From positions 1-26,987 of the forward strand of contig JACCSD010000114.1 in assembly GCA_013813185.1 (NCBI GenBank): a stretch of 26,987 nt of DNA, read 5' to 3'. The notes below the pieces were generated by a model. It saw only the letters and a list, made by a program, of their open reading frames with translations. It searched no databases and was not told where the DNA came from. Origin of the DNA: Burkholderiaceae bacterium (GTDB lineage: Bacteria > Pseudomonadota > Gammaproteobacteria > Burkholderiales > Burkholderiaceae_F). Below are positions 8,111 through 16,225 of this stretch, one piece after another (the first letter of the stretch is position 1; each line of letters starts with the position of its first letter). A program made the position numbers and the translations under genes.

Positions 8111-8626
8111 CTACTGGATTTTGAGAAGCGACATCTCGCGCGCGAGCGCGCGGACGTTGTTCTCGGTGCGAGCGATGTCTTCCTGCAAACGCTGCGTGCG
8201 CTCTTTGTAAAGCACGAAGTTGCGTTCATCGCCGCGCCGCTCGGGCTCGCCGTTGTTGAACTCGGACTTGAGTTTGGCCAGGCGCTCTTCCTCGGCCCGC
8301 AGCTCGTCTTCCAGAATGCGCCGCCGATCGCTGTCGCGTGTGCGCTGCGTGTCGCCGTCGACCCGCGGAAAGCTGGCCGGCGATACCGATGCGCGCGGCT
8401 CGGCCGAGGGTTGCACTGCGCTCCTGGCTTGCGGCACACGCGACGCCGGCAGCGTCAAGATCGGCTGCACGTCCATGCGCTTGCAGGTCTTGACATTGCC
8501 GGTGTTGGTGAACTGCTTCTCCCCATTTTCGCCGACGCAGACAAAAATTTCGGAGGATTGCGCCGACACGCCGGTCGACAATAAGGCGCAGGAAACGAAA
8601 CCGAGGACTGAGGCAAGACGCGTCAC
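8111..8626 (-). CDS. Secreted DUF4124-type protein with C-terminal coiled coil
   Basis: The 171-aa product begins with a signal peptide ending near VSAQ (residues 1-23). A short DUF4124-like segment follows (EIFVCVGENGEKQFTNTG with NVKTCKRMDV), containing two cysteines in the spacing typical of that domain. A low-complexity Pro/Ser/Arg region leads to a long charged helix from about residue 95, probably a coiled coil (ILEDELRAEEERLAKLKSEF). The start is GTG with AGGGA eight bases upstream. Its place between glnA and ntrB suggests co-expression with nitrogen genes, but a periplasmic coiled-coil protein has no evident role in that pathway. Function unknown. Confidence 0.88.
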   Translation of the reverse strand: MTRLASVLGFVSCALLSTGVSAQSSEIFVCVGENGEKQFTNTGNVKTCKRMDVQPILTLPASRVPQARSAVQPSAEPRASVSPASFPRVDGDTQRTRDSDRRRILEDELRAEEERLAKLKSEFNNGEPERRGDERNFVLYKERTQRLQEDIARTENNVRALAREMSLLKIQ

Positions 8627-8785
8627 GGGGCGATTCCCTGGCAGGCGAGAGGCGCGCAGTGTAAGTCAGTACTTCGCGGTTGCATCCACGGAGTAAGCCG
8701 TCTTGACGGTCCAGTTCCCGCATTCGTGGGAGGGCGCGCTGGTGCTCCAACTGGCCGCCCCGCTTTTCGTCGCGCCGCCGCGACT

Positions 8786-10198
8786 CTACGAGCTGTAGTA
8801 CATGTCGAATTCGAGCGGATGAGTCGTCATCCGAAAGCGCGTGACCTCGTCCATTTTGAGCGCGATGTAGGCGTCGATCAGATCGTTGCTGAACACGCCG
8901 CCGCGCGTCAAAAACTCGCGGTCGTTGTCCAGGTACTCGAGCGCCTGCTCGAGCGACGAACATACCGTCGGAATCTTCGCGTCTTCTTCCGGCGGCAGGT
9001 CGTACAGGTTCTTGTCGGCGGGCTCGCCCGGATGGATCTTGTTCTGCACACCATCGAGCCCGGCCATCATCATCGCGGCAAACGCCATATACCCGTTGGC
9101 GGTCGGATCGGGGAAGCGTACTTCGATGCGGCGCCCTTTCGGGTTCGGAACGTAAGGAATGCGAATCGATGCCGAGCGGTTGCGCGCCGAGTAAGCCAGT
9201 TTCACCGGCGCCTCGAACCCTGGCACCAGCCGCTTGTACGAATTGGTGCCGGGATTGGTGATCGCATTCAATGCGCGCGCGTGCTTGATGATCCCCCCGA
9301 TGTAGTGCAGTGCGAAGTCCGAGAGACCGGCGTAGCCGTTGCCGGCAAAGAGGTTCGTGCTGCCGTTCCAGATCGACTGATGCACGTGCATGCCCGAGCC
9401 GTTGTCGCCCACGACCGGCTTCGGCATGAACGTCGCCGTCTTGCCGTAGCTCGCCGCGACGTTCCACACCGTGTACTTGAGGATCTGCAGCCAATCGGCG
9501 CGCTTGGTGAGCGTCGTGAACTTGGTGCCGATCTCGCACTGCCCCGGCGCCGCGACTTCATGATGATGCACCTCGACTTCGACGCCCTGCTGCTCGAGCA
9601 GCAGGCACATTTCCGAGCGAATATCCTGCAACGAGTCGGTCGGCGGCACCGGAAAGTAGCCGCCCTTCAGCGCAGGGCGATGCGCCAGGTTGCCCGCTTC
9701 GTAGTCGATGCCGGTCGACCACGGCGCCTCTTCGGACTTGATGCGCACCATCGAGCCCGACATGTCGACGCTCCATGTGACCGCATCAAAGATGAAGAAC
9801 TCAGGCTCGGGACCGAAGTACGCGATGTCGCCGACACCCGTCGATTTCAAATACGCCTCGGCGCGCTTGGCGAGCGAGCGTGGATCGCGGTCATATCCTT
9901 TGCCGGTCGACGGCTCGATCACGTCGCAGGTGAGGATCAGCGTGTTCTCTTCACGAAACGGGTCCATCCGCGCCGTGCCGGGATCCGGCATCAGCAGCAT
10001 GTCGGACGCTTCAATCCCCTTCCAGCCGGCGATCGACGAGCCGTCGAAAGCGTGCCCCAACTCGAACTTGTCGTCCTCGAACGCTTTGACGGGCACCGAG
10101 ACGTGCTGCTCCTTGCCTTTGGTATCGGTGAAACGAAGGTCGACGAACAACACTTCGTTGTCTTTTATTGTTTTCATTACGTCTTTGGCCGTCGCCAT
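8786..10198 (-). CDS. glnA: Glutamine synthetase, type I (GlnA)
   Basis: The enzyme makes glutamine from glutamate, ammonia and ATP as a cytoplasmic dodecamer. The 470-aa length matches the GS-I beta class. The beta-grasp segment contains GHAFDGSSIAGW (48-59). The metal-binding motif YFGPEPEFFIFD is near 127-138, the ATP-region signature KPVVGDNGSGMHVHQS is at 260-275, and the NRSASIRIP segment is at 340-348. KNLYDLPPEE (396-405) contains the adenylylation tyrosine, Y399, so GlnE control is likely. An AGGAG lies eight bases before the ATG. It heads the glnA-DUF4124-ntrB-ntrC unit and has its own sigma54-type promoter. Confidence 0.98.
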   Translation of the reverse strand: MATAKDVMKTIKDNEVLFVDLRFTDTKGKEQHVSVPVKAFEDDKFELGHAFDGSSIAGWKGIEASDMLLMPDPGTARMDPFREENTLILTCDVIEPSTGKGYDRDPRSLAKRAEAYLKSTGVGDIAYFGPEPEFFIFDAVTWSVDMSGSMVRIKSEEAPWSTGIDYEAGNLAHRPALKGGYFPVPPTDSLQDIRSEMCLLLEQQGVEVEVHHHEVAAPGQCEIGTKFTTLTKRADWLQILKYTVWNVAASYGKTATFMPKPVVGDNGSGMHVHQSIWNGSTNLFAGNGYAGLSDFALHYIGGIIKHARALNAITNPGTNSYKRLVPGFEAPVKLAYSARNRSASIRIPYVPNPKGRRIEVRFPDPTANGYMAFAAMMMAGLDGVQNKIHPGEPADKNLYDLPPEEDAKIPTVCSSLEQALEYLDNDREFLTRGGVFSNDLIDAYIALKMDEVTRFRMTTHPLEFDMYYSS

Positions 10199-10230
10199 TC
10201 CAGGTTCTCCTAGCCGTTAGGGGTGGTGAC

Positions 10231-10248
10231 GCGATAATTTTTTATCGC
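10231..10248. promoter_or_regulatory. Perfect palindrome in the glnA leader
   Basis: GCGATAA (10231-10237) and TTATCGC (10242-10248) are separated by TTTT. On the message it would be a seven-pair hairpin with an AAAA loop, lying between the predicted start point and the ribosome-binding site. It could instead be a protein-binding operator. There is no evidence for either role beyond the symmetry. Confidence 0.45.
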
Positions 10249-10269
10249 CATTTGCTGCTGCAGCGCATC

Positions 10270-10284
10270 GCACTAATTGTGCCA
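10270..10284 (-). promoter_or_regulatory. Sigma54 (-24/-12) promoter of glnA
   Basis: Read on the minus strand the element is TGGCAC-AATTA-GTGC. It has the invariant GG (10283-10282) and GC (10271-10270) at the correct 10-bp separation; only the first base of the -12 TTGC differs. The start point should be near 10258, leaving a leader of about 60 nt. Together with ntrBC in the same unit, this indicates NtrC-controlled glnA. Confidence 0.8.
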
Positions 10285-10310
10285 AAACCGAACAACTGCC
10301 GGCCGAGGGC

Positions 10311-10326
10311 TGCACTACCTCGTGCA
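10311..10326. promoter_or_regulatory. NtrC-box-like palindrome upstream of the glnA promoter
   Basis: TGCAC and GTGCA arms flank six bases, centred about 60 bp upstream of the predicted glnA start point. The classical NtrC site has the same arms, but seven bases between them. This copy is therefore one base short and may be weak, non-canonical or coincidental. Confidence 0.45.
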
Positions 10327-10419
10327 TCAAGCGGTTACAGCGTTCCGACACGGGACTCGCGAAGCCAAACGGCCTCGGAAGCCGCTCGTTTATGGTGCAG
10401 TATGCCCCGAAACCGGGCG

Positions 10420-11676
10420 TCAGCAGGCACCCGGTTTGGGCGCGGGCGTTGCCAGAAAAAGCGCCTGCAGATCCGACAGGAAACGCATACCGAGCGGCGT
10501 GGGACCAAACGTCCGGTGGTCGCGAGCCAGCAAACCACGCTGCTCCGCCACGTTTAGTTTCGATTCGATGGAGCTGAGTGACAAGCCGGTTCTTTGATAA
10601 AAGGAATCGCTCGCTACCCCTTCGGTCAACCGCAAGGCGTTCAGCATGAATTCGAAGGGCAGCTCATCACGCGACACTTCGTGGCTTTGCGCCACGAATT
10701 CGCCGCCCGCTGCGCGTTGCAGATAGGACGCCGGCTGGCGAAACCGCACCTGGCGGACGACGCGATGCGGAAAAGAGATCTTGCTATGCGCGCCAGCGCC
10801 AATGCCAAGGTAATCGCCGAACGTCCAGTAGTTCAGGTTATGCCGGCAGTCGCGGCCCGGTCTTGAAAACGCCGACACTTCGTAGCGACGATACCCGGCG
10901 TCCGACGTCCGCACCTCGAGCCAGTCGTACATCGCTGCCGACGCGTCTTCGTCGGGTAGCGCCGGCGGATGTTTCGCGAACACGGTGTTTGGCTCCAACG
11001 TCAGCTGATACAGCGACAAATGCGGCGGCTGCGCAGCGAGCGCGTGGTTGATGTCGTCCTGCAACTCGGCGAGCGACTGACCGGGGAGCGCGTACATCAA
11101 GTCCAGGTTGAAGTTCTCGAAGTGCCGATGCGCGATGTCAATCGCGGCAAATGCCTGCGCGCGATCGTGTATCCGGCCGAGCGCCTCCAGCTTTTGCTCG
11201 TCGAACGATTGGATACCAATCGACAACCGATTCACGCCTGAGGCGCGGTATGCCGCAAACCGTTCCGCTTCGAACGTGCCCGGGTTCGCTTCGAGGGTGA
11301 CTTCGCAATCGACTGCGAGCGGCAGCAGCGCGCGAACGTCCGACAGCAAGCGGTCCACCGCTCGCGCGCTCATCAAACTCGGCGTTCCGCCGCCGATGAA
11401 GACGCTGATGATGCGGCGTCCCCAGACGAGCGGCAGCGCGGCTTCCAGATCCGCGCGCAGCGCGTCCAGGTAATCATCTTCGGGAGCGCCCTGCGGGCTC
11501 GCCTCGTGCGAATTGAAGTCGCAATACGGGCACTTGCGTACGCACCACGGGTAGTGAACGTAGAGCGACAGTGGCGGCAGCGCCGGCAGGTTGATGCTGC
11601 CGGGGCGAAGATACGTCGACACGTCCGCCACGTGCGCTGGCGACTGTTCGGGCTTGATCTCGATGATCGAAGACAT
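10420..11676 (-). CDS. hemW: Radical SAM heme chaperone HemW
   Basis: The 418-aa protein belongs to the CPO-III-like radical SAM family now called HemW, which hands heme to target proteins; older annotations call it coproporphyrinogen III oxidase. The cluster motif PWCVRKCPYCDFNSH supplies C45, C49 and C52 for the 4Fe-4S/SAM site. FIGGGTPSLM and LSIGIQSFDEQKLEALGR are family signatures. The C-terminal HNLNYW and LGIGAGAHS segments are also typical of HemW. Its ATG overlaps the rdgB stop as TGATG, and it is the last gene of the PP2C-rph-rdgB-hemW group. Confidence 0.95.
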   Translation of the reverse strand: MSSIIEIKPEQSPAHVADVSTYLRPGSINLPALPPLSLYVHYPWCVRKCPYCDFNSHEASPQGAPEDDYLDALRADLEAALPLVWGRRIISVFIGGGTPSLMSARAVDRLLSDVRALLPLAVDCEVTLEANPGTFEAERFAAYRASGVNRLSIGIQSFDEQKLEALGRIHDRAQAFAAIDIAHRHFENFNLDLMYALPGQSLAELQDDINHALAAQPPHLSLYQLTLEPNTVFAKHPPALPDEDASAAMYDWLEVRTSDAGYRRYEVSAFSRPGRDCRHNLNYWTFGDYLGIGAGAHSKISFPHRVVRQVRFRQPASYLQRAAGGEFVAQSHEVSRDELPFEFMLNALRLTEGVASDSFYQRTGLSLSSIESKLNVAEQRGLLARDHRTFGPTPLGMRFLSDLQALFLATPAPKPGAC

Positions 11677-12272
11677 CAGCGCCAGTCAACCATCTTCTTC
11701 GCTAAGGCCCGCAGGGCAAGGCCTCGATGACTGATCCGATTTTTGTGCGCGGGATCGAGCTCGGCGGCGGTCACGCCGAGGTCAGGAAGATAGAACAACG
11801 GGTCGTAGCCGAAGCCGCCGTGGCCGCGCGGCGCCTGCGCAATCTCGCCGTCCCAGCGCGCATCGACGATCAGAGGCTCTGCGTCGCCAGCCGTGCGAAC
11901 GGCGACGAGCACACACGTGTAATGCGCCTGCCGGCCTGTGACGCCGGCGAGTCGCCGCAGCAGCTCCGCGTTGTTGCTCTGATCATTCGCCGAATCGCCC
12001 GCGAAGCGCGCGGATGAGACGCCGGGTGCACCGTTCAAGGCATCCACGCAGATTCCCGAGTCGTCGGCCAGCGCCGCCATTTCAGTCAGCGCCGACGCGT
12101 GACGCGCCTTGGCAAGCGCATTTTCGATGAACGTCAGATGCGGCTCGTCGGCCGCGCCGACGCCTAATTCGCCTTGCGCCACGAGTCCCCAGGCCGAGCC
12201 GTGCAAAAGCGTCGACATCTCGCGCAGCTTTGCCGCGTTGTTGGAGGCCAGCACGATGCGGCGCCGGCTCAC
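11676..12272 (-). CDS. rdgB: XTP/dITP (non-canonical purine NTP) pyrophosphatase RdgB
   Basis: This Ham1/RdgB-family enzyme removes dITP, XTP and ITP from nucleotide pools. The N-terminal SNNAAKLREM loop is the family S-x-N-x-x-K signature. ADDSGICVDALNGAPGVSSARFAG carries the catalytic aspartates, and the C-terminal GHGGFGYDPLFYLP and SHRGLALRAL motifs complete the active site. The 198-aa length is normal. The start is GTG, overlapping the rph stop by four bases (GTGA), and its own stop overlaps the hemW start by one base. Confidence 0.96.
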   Translation of the reverse strand: MSRRRIVLASNNAAKLREMSTLLHGSAWGLVAQGELGVGAADEPHLTFIENALAKARHASALTEMAALADDSGICVDALNGAPGVSSARFAGDSANDQSNNAELLRRLAGVTGRQAHYTCVLVAVRTAGDAEPLIVDARWDGEIAQAPRGHGGFGYDPLFYLPDLGVTAAELDPAHKNRISHRGLALRALAKKMVDWR

Positions 12273-12997
12273 AACTCGAGCGCGTGCTTCTGCGCGGCAA
12301 TCAGCGAGCGGATGCCCCCGTCCGCCAATTGCAGCATCGACTCCATTTGTTGCGCGGTAAACGGCGCGCCCTCCGCTGTGCCCTGGACTTCAACGAAGCC
12401 GCCGGTGCCGGTCATCACCACGTTCATGTCGGTATCGCAGCCCGAATCTTCGACGTAATCGAGATCGAGCACCGGGACGCCTCGATGCAGACCGACCGAT
12501 ACCGCCGCCACAAAATCCGACAACGGTACGTTATCGATCATCCCGCGCGCGCGCAGCCAGCGGCAGGCGTCGTACGCGGCGACATAACCGCCCGTGATCG
12601 CCGCTGTGCGCGTTCCACCGTCGGCCTGAATGACGTCGCAATCGATGTGCAGCGAGCGCTCGCCAAGCGCCGCCAGATTGAACACAGCGCGCAGACTGCG
12701 CCCGATCAGTCGCTGGATTTCCTGGGTGCGGCCGCCTTGCTTGCCGCGCGCGGCTTCGCGGTCCGAGCGCGTATGCGTCGAGCGCGGAAGCATGCCGTAC
12801 TCGGCGGTCACCCAGCCCTCGCCTTTGCCCTTCAGGAACGCAGGAACGCGTTCTTCGACGCTCGCAGTGCAAATAACGCGGGTATCGCCGAACTCGACCA
12901 GTACAGAGCCTTCCGCATGCTTGGTGAAATTGCGCAGCAGGCGCACCGGACGCAACTCATCGGGGCGACGGCCGCTGGGCCGTGAACTTGAAATCAT
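12269..12997 (-). CDS. rph: Ribonuclease PH
   Basis: RNase PH trims tRNA 3' ends by phosphorolysis. The family start RPSGRRPDELRPV is followed by YTKHAEGSVLVEFG-like sequence (NFTKHAEGSVLVEFG), the GWVTAEYGMLPRSTHTR segment, RSLRAVFN and CDVIQADGGTRTAAITG, which include the phosphate- and RNA-binding residues. I place the start at ATG 12997, a few residues before RPSGR as is usual. An in-frame GTG at 13024 would add nine residues not expected in the family. Neither start has a convincing ribosome-binding site. It lies 47 bp after the PP2C gene and overlaps rdgB. Confidence 0.94.
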   Translation of the reverse strand: MISSSRPSGRRPDELRPVRLLRNFTKHAEGSVLVEFGDTRVICTASVEERVPAFLKGKGEGWVTAEYGMLPRSTHTRSDREAARGKQGGRTQEIQRLIGRSLRAVFNLAALGERSLHIDCDVIQADGGTRTAAITGGYVAAYDACRWLRARGMIDNVPLSDFVAAVSVGLHRGVPVLDLDYVEDSGCDTDMNVVMTGTGGFVEVQGTAEGAPFTAQQMESMLQLADGGIRSLIAAQKHALEL

Positions 12998-13044
12998 TAG
13001 CTTTTGCGTGGGGCGGAGCCGCACGCTTCCCTGAACGTAACTCG

Positions 13045-13983
13045 CTATTTTGCGACGAGTTTGCCGCTGCGCTGAATCGCCTTCTGGATTTCGGCGACAG
13101 CGTCGTCGATTTGCTCTTCGGACAGCTCTTCGTCGACGCCTGGCTCCCCGACTCTTGGCATCTGAATCGTCGATGCAACCGTCCCCTCGGGAATCAGCAA
13201 CGTCGATACCGGTGCCTCGCTCGGCGGCACCATCTCCATAGACTCGGTGCCGGCCCAGGTCATCGCGACGCCGGTGCAGTTATCCGACTCGGGTCCGCCC
13301 AGCTCCAGCGCGAGCTCTATTAACTCCGGCACCGCGCGCATGACCGTCTTGCCGACGAAAGCGTCGGCGACTTGACGATCGTTCAACGTGCCCCACAGGC
13401 CGTCCGAACACAGCAGCAGCGTGTCGCCGTTGCGCAAAGCCACCGGCCGGCTGATCTCGACCGTCGGTGCGACGTAGGCGCCGATGCAGTTGAATATGCG
13501 ATTGCGTTCGGGATGATCCTTCGCGTCTTCGGGGCGTATCAAGCCCGATTGCACCAGGTGGTGCACGCGCGAATGGTCGATTGTGCGATCCAGAATGCGC
13601 CCGCCGCGAATCATGTACAGCCGGGAGTCACCCACGTGTGCCCAGATCGCAACGCCTTGTTGCACGATGCACGCCACCAGTGTCGTGCGCGGCGCCTCGG
13701 GCAGACTGTGCTCGGCCCGGTACCGATGCAATTCGCGATGTGCGGCCAGCACCGAATCTTCGAGAAAGCGCACCGGGTCAGGCAACAGCGGCTTGGCATC
13801 GCGCTGATAAATCGATGCCAACGTTTGCAGCGTCAGCTGCGAAGCCACCTCGCCGCGCGCGTGACCCCCCATCCCGTCGGCCACCAGCATCAGCATCGAA
13901 TCGCGCGTGTACAGGTACCCCATGCGATCCTGGTTGATCCGCCGGCCGCCTTTCTTGCTCTCTTGGTAAACGGAAAAACGCAT
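13045..13983 (-). CDS. PP2C-family serine/threonine protein phosphatase
   Basis: The 312-aa cytoplasmic metal-dependent phosphatase has the PP2C motifs in order: RRINQDR (D19), VADGMGGHARG (D36), AHVGDSRLY, LLCSDGLWG (D194) and ESDNCTGV (D234). These aspartates hold the two catalytic metals. After about residue 245 there is a less conserved acidic tail without membrane segments. It is probably the partner of the Ser/Thr kinase encoded just upstream on the same strand, reversing its phosphorylation. A terminator-like structure separates the two, so they may be transcribed independently. It begins the run of genes ending in hemW. Confidence 0.94.
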   Translation of the reverse strand: MRFSVYQESKKGGRRINQDRMGYLYTRDSMLMLVADGMGGHARGEVASQLTLQTLASIYQRDAKPLLPDPVRFLEDSVLAAHRELHRYRAEHSLPEAPRTTLVACIVQQGVAIWAHVGDSRLYMIRGGRILDRTIDHSRVHHLVQSGLIRPEDAKDHPERNRIFNCIGAYVAPTVEISRPVALRNGDTLLLCSDGLWGTLNDRQVADAFVGKTVMRAVPELIELALELGGPESDNCTGVAMTWAGTESMEMVPPSEAPVSTLLIPEGTVASTIQMPRVGEPGVDEELSEEQIDDAVAEIQKAIQRSGKLVAK

Positions 13984-14054
13984 GAAGGAACGATCGCTCG
14001 AGAGATCTGCTACAACGCGACCAAGTTTCGCGCCTTTTGCACGCAGTTACTCTC

Positions 14055-14086
14055 AAAAAATCGTCTGGCTTTGCCAGCGATTTTTT
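14055..14086 (-). terminator. Intrinsic terminator, symmetrical, between kinase and PP2C genes
   Basis: An AAAAAATCG arm, one bulged base and CTGGC pair across a TTT loop with GCCAG and CGATTTTTT. Both strands therefore carry a GC-containing hairpin followed by a T-run. It should stop kinase transcripts before the PP2C gene. Confidence 0.75.
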
Positions 14087-14097
14087 GCAAACCAATC

Positions 14098-14125
14098 GCA
14101 CAAAAGTAGGGGTGCACTTTTGTGC
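14098..14125 (-). terminator. Ten-pair hairpin directly after the kinase stop
   Basis: GCACAAAAGT (14098-14107) and ACTTTTGTGC (14116-14125) pair perfectly around eight bases. There is no T-run, so it may stabilise the kinase message 3' end or act together with the terminator at 14055-14086. Confidence 0.45.
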
Positions 14126-14130
14126 GCCTC

Positions 14131-15126
14131 TTAGAACCAGGTGATGTTGTGATCCTTCATGAAACGGGTGACCCGCTCCTGCAGGTTGCGCCAGCGCGCA
14201 CCGGTGCGCTCGGCCATCGAGAACTCGGGCCGCTCGGGCACGTTTTGCAGCAGCTCCTTTTGCACCGCGAACACCGTCTGCGGCCGTTCCAATGAATTGA
14301 GCCGCAAACAGCGCTCAACCATCGAGATCAACTGATTCGAGTACAAACCGCGAAACGAGCGCAGCGCGGTCGGCATCTTGTCTTCCTTGAGCCGATGGTC
14401 TGATTCCTGCGGCGGCATGCCCGACATGCACGCATAGACGCACGATCCGATCGAATACACGTCGGTCCACGGGCCAAGCTCGGCATCGCGCTTGTACAGC
14501 TCGGGCGCGGCGAAGCCCGGCGTATACATCGGATAGGTCTTGCTGATGTCTCTCTGCAGCGTCTGCCGCGCCGCGCCGAAATCGAGCAGGATCGGCGTGC
14601 CGTCCATCCGCAGGTACACGTTGGCGGGTTTGACGTCGAGATGCAACAAGCGATTCGAATGCACTTCGCGCAACCCATTCATCACCTGCGCGAACACGCG
14701 CCGGATGAAGCGCTCGGACAAAACGTCTTTCTGGTCCTTGTTCCGGTTGCGCAATACGTGTTCCTGCAGCGAGCGACCGGATTCGTAGTGCATCACCATG
14801 TATACCGTCTCGTTCGCGCGAAAAAAATTGATCACGCGAACGATGTTCGGGTGGTAGATCGACGCGAGCGCCCGGCCTTCCTCGAAGAAGCACTTCAGGC
14901 CGATGCGGTAGGTGTTCAAATTCTCGGGCGCGATGTAAGGCGCCAGCTCGCCCGGCTTGCGCTGCGCCAGAGCGGCCGGCATGTATTCCTTGATCGCCAC
15001 CGAGTTGCCTTGTTCATCGGTCGCCAGATAGACGATCGAGAATCCGCCTGAAGATATCTTCTTTACAATGCGATATCCGCCGACCTCGAGGCTTTCAGGT
15101 AACGATGAGTTGGTTTGCGCGGGCAT
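14131..15126 (-). CDS. Serine/threonine protein kinase (Hanks type)
   Basis: From ATG 15126 the product is 331 aa, a single kinase domain with no membrane segment or sensor domain. The glycine-rich loop is ISSGGFSIVYLA (24-35), and the ATP lysine is K46 in VAIKEYMP. The catalytic loop is LHLDVKPAN (161-169), with HLD in place of HRD. DFG is at 182-184, and the activation segment ends in GFAAPELYKRD. A TTG in-frame start at 15189 would add an unsupported extension. Ribosome-binding signals are weak here. It is divergent from yicC and is followed by two hairpins and then the likely cognate PP2C phosphatase. Substrates are unknown. Confidence 0.93.
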   Translation of the reverse strand: MPAQTNSSLPESLEVGGYRIVKKISSGGFSIVYLATDEQGNSVAIKEYMPAALAQRKPGELAPYIAPENLNTYRIGLKCFFEEGRALASIYHPNIVRVINFFRANETVYMVMHYESGRSLQEHVLRNRNKDQKDVLSERFIRRVFAQVMNGLREVHSNRLLHLDVKPANVYLRMDGTPILLDFGAARQTLQRDISKTYPMYTPGFAAPELYKRDAELGPWTDVYSIGSCVYACMSGMPPQESDHRLKEDKMPTALRSFRGLYSNQLISMVERCLRLNSLERPQTVFAVQKELLQNVPERPEFSMAERTGARWRNLQERVTRFMKDHNITWF

Positions 15127-15313
15127 CGTGTTGCATTTTGGGAACCGCGGCGATTCTAGCCAATAGGACTCGGTGGACCGTAACAACAATAAGGTGCGTT
15201 TTCGCCTGTTTTCGTCTTAAACCTGCGCCAACCGTCCCCGATATCTCTTGATAACTCGCCCTTGATGATGTTGCTTTCGCCGCTTTCATCGTTGCTTTCC
15301 CGTTGAATCTGCC

Positions 15314-16216
15314 GTGAAACCCGTCGCCAGCATGACCGGCTTCGCGAGTGCTGCGCGGCCAACCGCGTTGGGCCGTCTAACGCTCGAACTGCGTTCGGTC
15401 AACTCCCGCTTCCTCGACCTGTCGATGAAAATGCCCGACGACTTGCGCGGTACCGAAGCGGTCGTGCGAGAAACGATCGCCGCGCAGATCGCACGCGGAA
15501 AAGTCGAGTGCCGCATCTCGATCGCGCGCGGTGCGGGCGAAAGCGAGCCGCAACTGAATTCAGCGGCATTGGAGCAGCTCGCGGCCCTCGCATCGCAGGT
15601 GGCGCGCAGCCTGCCCGCGGTCGCGCCGATCAGCACAGCCGATGTGCTGAGCTGGCCCGGTGTCGTGGAAACGCCCGGTGCAGAGCCCGACGTGCTGCGC
15701 GCGCAAGTGTCGGCGGCGCTTATCGAAGCGCTCGCGGCATTGGCGGAATCGAGGCGCCGCGAGGGCCTGGCGCTGAGCACCATTTTGCAGGCTCAGTGTA
15801 AGCAGATCGAGCAGATTGCTGCGCAATTGGTCGAGCGTGCGCCCGAACTGATCGCCGCCGTCGAGCGCAAGTTAAATGAGCGGCTGGAAAAAGCGTTGGG
15901 ACCGGCGCTGTCGGGAGCATCAACGCTGACGCGTGAAGAAGTCTCGGAGCGCATTCGTCAGGAGGTCACGCTGTACGCGCTGAAAATGGACGTCGATGAG
16001 GAGATCAAGCGCCTTGCTACGCACGTGGTCGAAGTGCGGCGCGTGCTGCGGGCGGGGGGTGCCGTCGGGCGGCGGCTCGACTTTCTGATGCAGGAACTCA
16101 ATCGTGAAGCGAATACCCTGGGTTCGAAAGCCGCGGCGATCGAAATGACCAACGCGTCGGTTGAACTGAAGATCGTCATCGAGCAGATGCGCGAACAGAT
16201 ACAGAACCTCGAGTAA
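15314..16216 (+). CDS. yicC: YicC-family endoribonuclease
   Basis: The 300-aa product begins KPVASMTGFASA and has the N-terminal YicC signature LTLELRSVNSRFLDLSMKMP. It ends with the DUF1732 segment (REEVSERIRQEV, then GRRLDFLMQELNREANTLGSK), both typical of this family of RNA-degrading hexamers. The start is taken as GTG 15314, which places SMTGFA a few residues in, as in relatives; ATG 15332 is the alternative. It is the first gene of the yicC-gmk-rpoZ-spoT run and lies nine bases before gmk, a common proteobacterial pairing. Confidence 0.94.
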   Translation: MKPVASMTGFASAARPTALGRLTLELRSVNSRFLDLSMKMPDDLRGTEAVVRETIAAQIARGKVECRISIARGAGESEPQLNSAALEQLAALASQVARSLPAVAPISTADVLSWPGVVETPGAEPDVLRAQVSAALIEALAALAESRRREGLALSTILQAQCKQIEQIAAQLVERAPELIAAVERKLNERLEKALGPALSGASTLTREEVSERIRQEVTLYALKMDVDEEIKRLATHVVEVRRVLRAGGAVGRRLDFLMQELNREANTLGSKAAAIEMTNASVELKIVIEQMREQIQNLE

Positions 16217-16225
16217 CGCCCGCCG

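Noticed and set aside
7718..8584. 288-codon open frame on the plus strand
   Set aside because: It is antisense to ntrB and the DUF4124 gene and has no family features.
8698..8780. Terminator between glnA and the DUF4124 gene
   Set aside because: Short hairpins such as CCGTC-TT-GACGG and GTCGCG-GCGG-CGCGAC exist, but no T-run follows, so they do not separate the operon convincingly.
8226..9539. 437-codon open frame on the minus strand across glnA and the DUF4124 gene
   Set aside because: It is an out-of-frame reading of two well-supported genes and the gap between them.
8726..10213. 495-codon open frame on the plus strand
   Set aside because: It is antisense to glnA, whose protein motifs are unmistakable. 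The frame is Arg/His-rich, a common mirror of high-GC coding bias.
10335..10419. Terminator for hemW
   Set aside because: The region offers only a bulged AAACGGC/GCC-CGTTT structure and a four-pair CCCG/CGGG hairpin without T-runs, too weak to call.
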